A stretch of DNA of 64,000 bases from Enterococcus xiangfangensis. Lineage in GTDB: Bacteria > Bacillota > Bacilli > Lactobacillales > Enterococcaceae. The stretch spans positions 310,001 through 374,000 of the forward strand of contig NZ_BJDX01000001.1 in the NCBI RefSeq assembly GCF_005405365.1, read 5' to 3'. This document shows, in pieces, positions 55,046-63,077 of this stretch. The notes below the pieces were generated by a model. It ran no database searches and was not told the DNA's origin. It saw nothing but the letters and a program-made list of their open reading frames with translations. A program made the translations under genes and the position numbers. Each line of letters starts with the position of its first letter. The stretch's first letter is position 1.

Positions 55046-55200
55046 ATGTCTCACAACCAATTTTCTGAATGGCTTTTTTTGAAATAGGAACTTCCTAGCA
55101 TTTTTCTTATCTATTTTTGCCAAAATGATACAATCAGAGTCCCATAATATAAAAACAAGTAGAATCCGTTTCAAAAAAATCTCAACTTAAGGAGAAATAA

Positions 55201-55920
55201 ATGACTTTCAAAATTTCAGCAACGCTCCCTACAGTTCCAGCCAAAGACTTTGCAGCAACGGTTCAGTTTTTCAAAAATCTTGGTTTTGTCAATCAGTATA
55301 AAGATCAAGAGCGTTCCGGCGGGTATGCCGTCATGCAATATCATGAATTAGTTTTTCATCTATTTGCCTATAAAAAATTAGCGGTCCCTACGCCAACGAA
55401 TATCGTATTAGTGATCGTAGAAAATGTTGACGACTTGCAAACGACTTTGCAAAAAAATTTCCAAGAAAGTACAGGAAAGAAAATAAGCCGCTCTGGTCTG
55501 CCAAAAATGAGTCTGCCGCGTGATCTTAATTCCGATCGCCGTTTCACGCTGACAGATCCCAACGGCAATTATTTTATTTTTGCGCAAAGCCATGAGAAAA
55601 AGACAACGACTGAAATGACACGGTTGGAGAAATTGTATAAAGAAAGCAATACGTTGGCTTATTCCCATGAAAGTCCCCGCGAAGCGATCCAAATGATGAC
55701 ACGAGCATTAGCTAAAAGTAATCTGGCTACAGAAAGCGACTGGGTCATTTTCCAAGCATACGTGCTGCTTGCCGATATGTATGCTTTAGAAGAAGACGAA
55801 CCGCAATCTTTTGACTACTTGCAACAAGCGGAAAACCAACTAAAGCAACTTTCGACAATTGATCGAACAAGCGATAGTTATCAGTATTATCAAAAATTGC
55901 AAAATAAAAAAGAACACTAA
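55201..55920 (+). CDS. VOC-fold protein with helical C-terminal extension
   Basis: 239-residue protein. Residues 1-127 form a vicinal-oxygen-chelate (glyoxalase/bleomycin-resistance) domain: PTVPAKDFAATVQFFKNLGF, FHLFAYKKL, FTLTDPNGNYFIFAQ. Residues 130-239 form an extra, TPR-like helical region (LEKLYKESNTLAYSHESPREAIQMMTRALAKS, YVLLADMYALEEDEPQSFDYLQQAENQLKQL). Similar to BLMA-type binding proteins, but the enzymatic or resistance role is not shown. Ribosome-binding site AAGGAG. Monocistronic. Confidence 0.78.
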   Translation: MTFKISATLPTVPAKDFAATVQFFKNLGFVNQYKDQERSGGYAVMQYHELVFHLFAYKKLAVPTPTNIVLVIVENVDDLQTTLQKNFQESTGKKISRSGLPKMSLPRDLNSDRRFTLTDPNGNYFIFAQSHEKKTTTEMTRLEKLYKESNTLAYSHESPREAIQMMTRALAKSNLATESDWVIFQAYVLLADMYALEEDEPQSFDYLQQAENQLKQLSTIDRTSDSYQYYQKLQNKKEH

Positions 55921-56045
55921 TTTGTTAAATTAACAATCACACCGTTTGCTCTTCTATCCGGTGGAAAGCTATTCTCTGCTTAGAATACACAGCACAAAAA
56001 AACGACAGCGTCAGACTCAAAATCGAACGCGGTCGTTTTTTATAG

Positions 56046-56996
56046 TTAAATATCCCGATAGGCTAAATAATCCCCATATGTTTTAGCCGCCTTTGTACCT
56101 TTAAGGATCGCTTGACGAACGGCTTCAACGGCTAAAATCGATACCGCCTCAAAGCTCGTTTCAATTTGATTGGCACCTAGAACAAATAAAGTATCCCCAT
56201 CATAAGTTGTATGCGCTGGACGAATGGCCCGTGCGATTCCATTGTGACTGAGGTCTGCCAATTTATTCATCTTAGCTTTAGAAAACGTCGCATTCGTCAT
56301 GATACAACCAATCACCGTATTGCCATCAAACAATGCTTGCTCATTTTGATAATGTTCTAGAAAAAGTGCTTCAGAAAAACCAATTTTCTGCTCGCCAGGT
56401 TTGCGTGCACCCGCGATGATTTTGCCCAACGCTTCATCATAAACATCGCCCACTGCATTGACTGCGACTACCGCAGTAACCCACAATTTTTTATGACGCA
56501 TCGTGTGCAGACCAATCCCGCCTTTCATGGCATTTCTTTCACCATTGATCGTCCCAACACTGCAGCCTGTTCCCGCGCCATAATTTCCTAATTGAAACGT
56601 TTGATTGTTGAAAGCCTGCTCGCAAGCTTTATACCCTGCTTGAAAATCCGGTCGAACATCAAAACGTCCGATCCGAAGATCAAAAAGACTCGCACCGACA
56701 ACGTTCGGGATATAGGTGATTCCCATATCTCGCCCAATTTTATGCTTTTCTAAAAAATCTACGACGCCTGCATTGGCTGCTAAGCCAAACGCACTGCCGC
56801 CAGATAACGTCACTCCATGGACAAACTTTCGATTGTTTTCTGATTTCAAGGCATCGGTATCTCGCGTATTCGGCGAACCGCCTCGAACAGAAACACCGCC
56901 AGTTACACCATCTTCACATAAAATCACGGTACAGCCGGTCATCGCTTCTGTATCAGTATATTGTCCGATCCGAAAAAATTCTTGGTATTCTTCCAT
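56046..56996 (-). CDS. P1 family (DmpA-type) peptidase
   Basis: 316-residue homologue of the self-processing DmpA/BapA aminopeptidase family (S58). The glycine-rich core VHGVTLSGGSAFGLAANAGV and the probable processing/nucleophile region GNYGAGTGCSVGTI are present, with KGGIG and VVAVNAVGDV after it. It would be cleaved into two chains around the GAGTGCS segment; the exact nucleophile cannot be assigned by eye. Monocistronic. Confidence 0.82.
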   Translation of the reverse strand: MEEYQEFFRIGQYTDTEAMTGCTVILCEDGVTGGVSVRGGSPNTRDTDALKSENNRKFVHGVTLSGGSAFGLAANAGVVDFLEKHKIGRDMGITYIPNVVGASLFDLRIGRFDVRPDFQAGYKACEQAFNNQTFQLGNYGAGTGCSVGTINGERNAMKGGIGLHTMRHKKLWVTAVVAVNAVGDVYDEALGKIIAGARKPGEQKIGFSEALFLEHYQNEQALFDGNTVIGCIMTNATFSKAKMNKLADLSHNGIARAIRPAHTTYDGDTLFVLGANQIETSFEAVSILAVEAVRQAILKGTKAAKTYGDYLAYRDI

Positions 56997-57148
56997 GTGA
57001 TTTCCTCCGACTACTTTTTGCTGCTTTGCTTTAAGCTAGTTTAACTTTTTACAAACTTTTTTTAAATAGAAAAAGTCGGCTTTTGCATCTTACATAGCAA
57101 ATTATTGCTCGTTGGATCATTACATTTATTTTTGTATCTAATCAATTC

Positions 57149-57175
57149 TGCCTCAAAACTAGGCATTTTTTTACA
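57149..57175 (+). terminator. Weak plus-strand terminator-like hairpin
   Basis: TGCCT/AGGCA with a 7-base loop and T7, on the plus strand, overlapping the 3' end of the minus-strand nucleoid-protein gene. No plus-strand gene lies just upstream. The stem is only five pairs. Confidence 0.35.
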
Positions 57176-58175
57176 AGCGATTGATCACTTCGTCGACATT
57201 TTTGATTGTTACAGAGATCGTCCCATCTGGATTATTGATAAATTCAATCAACTCAGGATTGCGATAGACCTCAAGCGGTACGATCAATTCGATTCCGTTC
57301 GATAATTTTAATTTTTGTTTGCCGTATTTTTTCTCCGTGATCTCGCGAACTTCCCGTAAAAGCGGCGCTTGATCGACATACCCTTTTTCTACGACTTCTT
57401 CTTGAAAAGCAATCTGAGCCGATACATTATCTTTGAAAACTTTTTGGGCCACGATTTTAGCATCAATCTGACCACTTTCTTCTACTACATCATAAACAGC
57501 TTCTTTCACATCAGCGATCACATCATGTTTTGGACTTTCAAACTTTGCACCGATTTTTTCCGCTACTTTCTTGATGACCCGTACATTTTCTTCCAATGAA
57601 GGAGCTGGACGACTTTCAATCACTTGGGTTGAAAAATACAAACGTTTCTCCCCGGAAAAAGGATATTTTTTTTCAATCAATTCATAACTTAAGTTGCCTA
57701 AATTAACGACGATTCCTTCGTCGGCTTTTTGTGTTTTATTTGAAAGTAGTGCACGATGAAGGATCAATTCATTTTTCAATCCCGCTTCATCGGAATCAAC
57801 GATATGGGTGTAACCTTCATGATAATTGACTTTCAAAAAAGCTAGATAGAGCTGCGTATCTTCTTCGTATAATACGACAAACGCATCCGCACTAGGCGCC
57901 TCTTCACTTTCTTTATAGGCTTCATACCAGCGAGCTACGATTTTTTCACTAGCCGATAAAAAATCATGTTCTGCTTGCCGGCTCAATAGAGCAAAAGGTG
58001 AATCTTCTGCTAATGTTCCTGTCTTTGTTTGGGCCGAAGATAATTTTTGAACTTTTTTCGTTACATAGTCGTGAATGTACTCTTTCGTCAAATCTAATTC
58101 ACTTTGACTGTAGATTGGATCGCCAGATTCCCGGTCAACGATGTGAAGGGCGGCCTTTTTTAAATAGATATCCAT
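57171..58175 (-). CDS. NdpA/YejK-like nucleoid-associated protein
   Basis: 334-residue soluble protein with the NdpA pattern: MDIYLKKAALHIVDRESGDP at the N-terminus, ADAFVVLYEEDTQLYLAFLKVNYHEGYTH in the middle, and a C-terminal KKYGKQKLKLSNGIELIVPLEVY...IEFINNPDGTISVTIKNV. NdpA-type proteins associate with the nucleoid; function in Gram-positives is little studied. Monocistronic. Confidence 0.82.
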   Translation of the reverse strand: MDIYLKKAALHIVDRESGDPIYSQSELDLTKEYIHDYVTKKVQKLSSAQTKTGTLAEDSPFALLSRQAEHDFLSASEKIVARWYEAYKESEEAPSADAFVVLYEEDTQLYLAFLKVNYHEGYTHIVDSDEAGLKNELILHRALLSNKTQKADEGIVVNLGNLSYELIEKKYPFSGEKRLYFSTQVIESRPAPSLEENVRVIKKVAEKIGAKFESPKHDVIADVKEAVYDVVEESGQIDAKIVAQKVFKDNVSAQIAFQEEVVEKGYVDQAPLLREVREITEKKYGKQKLKLSNGIELIVPLEVYRNPELIEFINNPDGTISVTIKNVDEVINRL

Positions 58176-58335
58176 CTGTTCCCTGCTTTCTATTGAATTC
58201 GTTGGATCCTTAAACGTTGCGCCTTGCTAAACTTAGATTTAGTCAGACGGTTTCATCTATTTTATCCTAACTGCTTCTCGCTTGAATAAAATCAGCAGCC
58301 TAACTATCATACACAGGAAACAGGAAATTTAGCAA

Positions 58336-59007
58336 CTATTGTTTTAGCAACAATTCTCCATCTTTCATTTGATAAATATGATCACTCCACTGCGTCATTC
58401 GTTCATCATGAGTGACCATGACAATCGCTTTCTTGCGCTCATGGGCTTCTTTGGCCAAAAGTTTTACTACATCATACGCGTGCTCAGAATCAAGGCTGGC
58501 TGTCGGTTCATCCGCCAAGATCAACTGCGGGTCGTTAAATAGCGAACGCGCGATGGCGACTCGCTGTCTTTCGCCGCCGGATAAGGCTTTGGGATATTGT
58601 TCTCGCAACTCCCAAATATCTAAAGATTTCAGCAACTCTTCGATCTTTGCCGATTTTTTTTCTCCCTCGATTTTTTCTACCAATTGAAATTGTTCTTGAA
58701 CTTTTAGAAACGGAATTAAATTGGAACTTTGTAAAATAAAACCGATTTCTTTGAACCGCGCTTTTGAACGTTCTTTCTCATTCATCTGACTGAAATCTGA
58801 GCCATTGATGCTGATTTTTCCTTCAGTCGGTGTCTGTAAACCACCGGCGATCGTTAAAAACGTACTCTTACCTGAGCCTGAAGGCCCGATCACACTTACA
58901 AATTCGCCTTTTGCAACAGTAAAATCAATCTTTTTTAATGCCGTGACTTCTGTATGTCCTTGACCAAATTTTTTTACGATTTTTTCCATCAGTAAGACAT
59001 TACTCAT
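58336..59007 (-). CDS. hrtA: Heme-efflux-type ABC ATPase (HrtA-like)
   Basis: 223-residue MacB/HrtA-type ATPase. Walker A GPSGSGKST, signature LSGGERQRVAIARSL, Walker B LILADEPTASLDS. ATG 59007 follows GGAGGAGAATAAG, and the permease stop lies one base before it, so the two are coupled. With the permease it matches HrtBA, which exports toxic heme. Assignment rests on the permease plus the divergent TetR regulator; another hydrophobic substrate remains possible. Confidence 0.8.
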   Translation of the reverse strand: MSNVLLMEKIVKKFGQGHTEVTALKKIDFTVAKGEFVSVIGPSGSGKSTFLTIAGGLQTPTEGKISINGSDFSQMNEKERSKARFKEIGFILQSSNLIPFLKVQEQFQLVEKIEGEKKSAKIEELLKSLDIWELREQYPKALSGGERQRVAIARSLFNDPQLILADEPTASLDSEHAYDVVKLLAKEAHERKKAIVMVTHDERMTQWSDHIYQMKDGELLLKQ

Positions 59008-59008
59008 C

Positions 59009-60076
59009 TTATTCTCCTCCAATCGCTGTTACTGGGTCTACTTTTGTGACAGTCCGCATCGAGAATAATCCGCCGATCATCGCGACAATTACTAAGATCA
59101 CACTATACAACGCCCATTGAGTAGCATGGACCGCAAACGGCAACGCGCTTGGTAGAATCAAACTAGTGAGTACACTTAATCCAACAGCGACGGCAACTCC
59201 GATTATTCCTACGAGAAATGCTTGTGCTAAAACTGAGCGCACTAAATAGCTAGTCGCTACTCCTTGCGCTTTCATCACACCAAAAATCGACGTTTTTTGC
59301 AACGTGATCACATACATAAAAATTCCAATAATCGCAGTTACAACAACAAACAAGAAATAGATCATTGTATTCAGCGTCAATTTCTCTGGAGTGTACCCGG
59401 GAATATTTTCAATAAATGTTTCTGGAGTTATTTTCTCCAACTTTGTCTGACCTTCTTGTTCAATTGTCGTTTGACCTTTTGTCGCGATCATATTGATGGG
59501 GTCATTTCCGTTAGTATGCGTCCCATATTTCAATGTATTGAATACAGTTGGATTCAAATAGATCACCGGCGCGATCATATATGTCGTTTCTTTGATCACT
59601 CCAACGATCTTCAATGTTTGATCATTGATTTTTATCGACTGATTCAAACGATAGCCTTCTGCTAATAAATTTTCAGATACGATCGTTTCATCTTTGTTTT
59701 GATACAGGCGGCCTTTGATGATTTTTGGAACGATAAAAGCATCATTAGCAGTCCCAAAAATTGAAACATTTGTTTTTTCACCGCCGCCTTTTTTCTTAAC
59801 AGCAGTTGCATAGACGCCTACTTCGGCTTTTTCTTTCGCCGTTACACGATTCGCATCGCTTTGTTGCAACTGTGAAGCATTGACTACTTTGTTGCTATCT
59901 TCTGACAAAATAATTGCCGTTGCGTTCCAATCATCGATCGCCTTGCGATTGCCATCAGCCAGCCCGCCGGCTAATCCTGACAACATAAAAACTACATACG
60001 CAACTAAAATCATGATCCCTACGATCAATCCGTATCTCAATTTCGCATAGCGAATTTCTTTCCAAGCTAAAAACAT
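59009..60076 (-). CDS. hrtB: Heme-efflux-type ABC permease (HrtB-like)
   Basis: 355-residue FtsX-family permease: one N-terminal helix (LRYGLIVGIMILVAYVVFMLSGLAGGLADGN), an extracellular domain (about 45-225) and three C-terminal helices, ending RTVTKVDPVTAIGGE. Size and the FLAWKEIRYAKLRYGLI start are those of HrtB. Ribosome-binding site AAAGGGTGAG. Its promoter shares a palindrome with the divergent TetR gene. Confidence 0.8.
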   Translation of the reverse strand: MFLAWKEIRYAKLRYGLIVGIMILVAYVVFMLSGLAGGLADGNRKAIDDWNATAIILSEDSNKVVNASQLQQSDANRVTAKEKAEVGVYATAVKKKGGGEKTNVSIFGTANDAFIVPKIIKGRLYQNKDETIVSENLLAEGYRLNQSIKINDQTLKIVGVIKETTYMIAPVIYLNPTVFNTLKYGTHTNGNDPINMIATKGQTTIEQEGQTKLEKITPETFIENIPGYTPEKLTLNTMIYFLFVVVTAIIGIFMYVITLQKTSIFGVMKAQGVATSYLVRSVLAQAFLVGIIGVAVAVGLSVLTSLILPSALPFAVHATQWALYSVILVIVAMIGGLFSMRTVTKVDPVTAIGGE

Positions 60077-60109
60077 CTACTCACCCTTTCTGAAACTAGC
60101 GTACACTTA

Positions 60110-60128
60110 TAGTGACAAAATGTCACTA
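60110..60128. promoter_or_regulatory. TetR-type operator between hrtB and the regulator
   Basis: TAGTGACA-AAA-TGTCACTA, a 19-bp inverted repeat. It overlaps the -35 of the hrtB promoter (minus-strand GTGACA, 17-base spacer, TACGCT) and the -35 region of the regulator's promoter (extended -10 TGTTATAAT, 60141-60149). One bound repressor could control both directions. Confidence 0.7.
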
Positions 60129-60175
60129 GTTTTGCTCCTATGTTATAATGAAAAAAACATGATTCGAGGTGCCCG

Positions 60176-60769
60176 ATGCCTAAAAAAACTTTTCAAAATT
60201 TACCAAAAGCACGTCAGGCTGAGATTCGTGACTTATTGCTGACGATTTTTTATGAAAAACCTGTCAGTCAAGTAAAAGTCAGCGAGATCGTAGAAGCTTT
60301 ACAGATGTCGCGGGGAATTTTTTATAAATATTTTGAAGATTTAAATGATGCCTATGATTATTTGATCCACTTCTACGCTGGACAGATCCATGGAGAGATC
60401 ATCCAATATATGATCGAGCAAGAAGACGATTTCTTTCAAGGAATCGAAGCCTTCTTATTGCTTTATGTCGATTTAACTCAAGAAGATCCCCGCTACCGTC
60501 AATTGGTTCTGTTGTCTCAAAATAGTCATCTCTTTTCCTATCGCTCAGCAACAGAGCATAGTCTCTCTGCCTGGACACAACTTTTGGCAAAAAATCATTT
60601 TATTATGCCTGGCTTAGACGAGCAAATTAGTTTTTTATATTTTTCAATGAAATTAGTCATCGATTCGTTAACAGACATGCTGGCAAATCATTGGAGCGCG
60701 GCAGAGTTGTTGCGCGATTTCCATTTTAAGACACATTGGTTGCTTGAAGGAATCAAAAAGGGGTCGTGA
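60176..60769 (+). CDS. TetR-family repressor, probable heme sensor (FhtR-like)
   Basis: 197-residue TetR regulator. HTH at about 20-55 (VSQVKVSEIVEALQMSRGIFYKYFEDLNDAYDYLI); the C-terminal ligand domain is all-helical. Divergent from hrtBA, the arrangement of E. faecalis FhtR, which binds heme and derepresses hrtBA. Candidate heme-ligating His residues exist (HFYAGQIH, HWLLEG), but none can be assigned. Convergent with thrS, with a shared terminator. Confidence 0.75.
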   Translation: MPKKTFQNLPKARQAEIRDLLLTIFYEKPVSQVKVSEIVEALQMSRGIFYKYFEDLNDAYDYLIHFYAGQIHGEIIQYMIEQEDDFFQGIEAFLLLYVDLTQEDPRYRQLVLLSQNSHLFSYRSATEHSLSAWTQLLAKNHFIMPGLDEQISFLYFSMKLVIDSLTDMLANHWSAAELLRDFHFKTHWLLEGIKKGS

Positions 60770-60788
60770 CCAAGTCACAACCCCTTTT
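60756..60788. terminator. Bidirectional terminator between the TetR gene and thrS
   Basis: AAAAGGGG/CCCCTTTT outer stem and GTGAC/GTCAC inner stem, loop CAA. Confidence 0.82.
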
Positions 60789-60795
60789 CAATGAT

Positions 60796-62703
60796 TTAGT
60801 AAGATTGATGATTTTTTTCTAGTGCTTGCTGCTTTAATACGTCCATAAACTCTGCTTTTGACATTTGTTTAACACTGGCACTGCCGTGTTTGCGTACGGC
60901 AAAACTGCCGTCTGCTAATTCCTTGTCGCCAATAACTAAAATATACGGAATTTTCCGCAGCTCTGCTTCGCGGATTTTTTTGCCTAATTTTTCATTCCGC
61001 AGATCTTTTTCGACTCGGATCCCGGCGGCATGAAATTCTTGGAACAATTCTTCTACGCCAGTATCATGTGCTTGCGCAACGCTGAGCAGTGCTACTTGTT
61101 TTGGCGCCAGCCAAAATGGAAAGGCACCTGCGTAATGTTCAATCAAAATACCTAGGAAACGATCCAGTGAACCAAAAACTGCCCGATGGATCATTACTGG
61201 TTGCGCCGCTTCGTTATTCTCATCGATATACGTCAAATCAAATTTCCCCGGCATTTGAAAATCTAATTGAACGGTCGCACACTGATGGCTGCGATTCAAA
61301 GCATCTTTGATATAAATATCGATCTTCGGTCCATAAAAGGTGCCGTCGCCCTCATTGATATTGTATTTATAGCCAAGGTCCGTCAATACTTTTCCTAAAG
61401 AAGCTTCGGCTTCGTCCCACAATTCAATCTCGCCCATGAAATCATCTGGCCGCGTCGACAGCTCGACAGCATATTCAAAACCAAAGATCTTATAAACTTC
61501 ATCAATGATTTTTAAAGCTAATGCGATTTCTTGTTCGATTTGATCTCGTCGTACAAAAATATGTGCATCATCCTGACAAAATGTCCGAACTCTAAGCAAG
61601 CCGTTCAATGCTCCGCTGAATTCGTGGCGATGGACTTGACCAAACTCAGCCATTCGCATCGGCAGATCGCGATACGACCGCTTGCGGTCTTTAAAGATCA
61701 AACAATGTCCCGGACAGTTCATCGGTTTTAATGCATAATCTTCATCTGCGACTTTTGTGAAGTACATATTGTTTTTATAATGATCCCAATGACCAGAACG
61801 TTCCCATAAACGCTGATTCAAAATCAATGGAGTCTTAACTTCTTTATAATCATATTTTGCTTGCAGTTCACGCAAAAATTTCTGCAATTCATTGCGAATG
61901 ATCAGCCCATTTTCCAAGTAGAAAGGCATTCCTGGTGCTTCTTCAGAAAACATAAATAGATCCAGTTCTTTGCCGAGCTTTTGATGGCTGCGTTTTTCCG
62001 ATTCCTCTAAATAATCCAAATGCGCTAAGAGCTGCGCTTTTTCCGCAAAAACGACACCGGTCACCCGTTGCAGCATTTCATTATCCGGGTTTCCCTGCCA
62101 GTAAGCGCCAGAAACTTTCAATAATGAAAAATATTTGGCAGTTGCTAGTTCCAAGGCGGCCGGTTCAAGGAAAAATTCCGTCACATCCCCGAAAGAGTAA
62201 ACGAAAACGAGTCGGTTTTCTTCCAATTCCGATAAGGCAAAAAGCTTCAATTCATTGTCTTTGAAGATCTCTTTTGCTTCTGACACGGTCAATGTCAGAC
62301 TTTCGATTTTTGCATCGGCTTTGATTCTTTTTTTGATGTGGTATTCCAGATCTTTCAAGGCTAGCGCACTCAGTGGTTGATTTACGCGCAAGTCGACCCA
62401 AATCGTTTGATCTTCACGTTGCGGTTTAGCAAAAAGAGCTTCAGGATGTTGTGCTTTGATCGCTTCTTCCAGCAAAAGACTGACCAATTGACAGATTGCT
62501 GTCGCCCCTTCAGGAGAAGTACAATCATAAAAAGCAATCTCTGAATTTTTTTTGACTGGAGTTGATAAGTCAACAAGCTCGCCATCAATACTGCCTACAA
62601 CTGCGTCTTCTTGCAATTGATTTTTTATTTCAAATAAGGTGGTGTTTTCTCTCACCTTTTGTTTGCTTCCATCCGGTAAAACAATTTCGATTTCTTTTGA
62701 CAT
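60796..62703 (-). CDS. thrS: Threonyl-tRNA synthetase with degenerate editing domain
   Basis: 635-residue class II synthetase. TGS domain 1-60; catalytic core with zinc ligands Cys330 (PMNCPGH), His381 (DDAHIF) and His506 (VMIHRAV), motif 2 RHEFSGALNGLLRVRTF, and a C-terminal anticodon domain (RNEKLGKKIREAELRKIPY). The editing region (about 62-230) keeps its overall length and the GAYWQGNPDNEMLQR end, but the HSTAH-type HxxxH motif is replaced by GATAICQLV and the CRGxH motif by a stretch without Cys or His (TEFFLEPAAL). Expression is set by a T-box. Could be a second ThrRS. Confidence 0.92.
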   Translation of the reverse strand: MSKEIEIVLPDGSKQKVRENTTLFEIKNQLQEDAVVGSIDGELVDLSTPVKKNSEIAFYDCTSPEGATAICQLVSLLLEEAIKAQHPEALFAKPQREDQTIWVDLRVNQPLSALALKDLEYHIKKRIKADAKIESLTLTVSEAKEIFKDNELKLFALSELEENRLVFVYSFGDVTEFFLEPAALELATAKYFSLLKVSGAYWQGNPDNEMLQRVTGVVFAEKAQLLAHLDYLEESEKRSHQKLGKELDLFMFSEEAPGMPFYLENGLIIRNELQKFLRELQAKYDYKEVKTPLILNQRLWERSGHWDHYKNNMYFTKVADEDYALKPMNCPGHCLIFKDRKRSYRDLPMRMAEFGQVHRHEFSGALNGLLRVRTFCQDDAHIFVRRDQIEQEIALALKIIDEVYKIFGFEYAVELSTRPDDFMGEIELWDEAEASLGKVLTDLGYKYNINEGDGTFYGPKIDIYIKDALNRSHQCATVQLDFQMPGKFDLTYIDENNEAAQPVMIHRAVFGSLDRFLGILIEHYAGAFPFWLAPKQVALLSVAQAHDTGVEELFQEFHAAGIRVEKDLRNEKLGKKIREAELRKIPYILVIGDKELADGSFAVRKHGSASVKQMSKAEFMDVLKQQALEKNHQSY

Positions 62704-62796
62704 TCAACTCAACTCCGATCCGCTTTCTCACTAAAAAATTTATTGTTGCGTACCTTTTCTTTTTAATTCTAACAAAAGGTCTGGAGGGTTTCCAAT

Positions 62797-63028
62797 AAAA
62801 AAACGTCCCTATAAAATAGGGACGTGAATAAACGTGTTACCACCCAGGTTCCCAAAAAGTTTTATCCTTTTTGGCTCATAAGATACATAACGAGTATCGA
62901 CCGGACCGTTTACGGCCGCTCAAAGGGAGTAATCTATTTTTCCCAATCAGAAGCTTCCAGCCATGGCCTCTTTCTCTTGTGATGGAAATTAAAATCAGAT
63001 CGTATCCTTCTCATTGCATTCAACTATT
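62797..63028 (-). promoter_or_regulatory. T-box riboswitch of thrS
   Basis: On the minus strand the leader has an AGAGA element and apical GCTGGAAGC of stem I, a CTTTGAG element, the T-box AACCTGGGTGGTAACACG (62850-62833) and a terminator ACGTCCCTA/TAGGGACGT with T7 (62825-62797). The TGGT within the T-box would pair with the ACCA end of uncharged tRNA. An ACT triplet in the 3' side of stem I is a candidate Thr specifier but is unproven. Uncharged tRNA-Thr would raise thrS expression. Confidence 0.88.
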
Positions 63029-63034
63029 GATTAA

Positions 63035-63063
63035 AGCATAGACTGGGCTAAAATGTTTGTCAA
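63035..63063 (-). promoter_or_regulatory. thrS promoter
   Basis: Minus-strand TTGACA (63063-63058), 17-base spacer, TATGCT (63040-63035), immediately before the T-box leader. Confidence 0.75.
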
Positions 63064-63077
63064 CGCTTTTTTGATGG

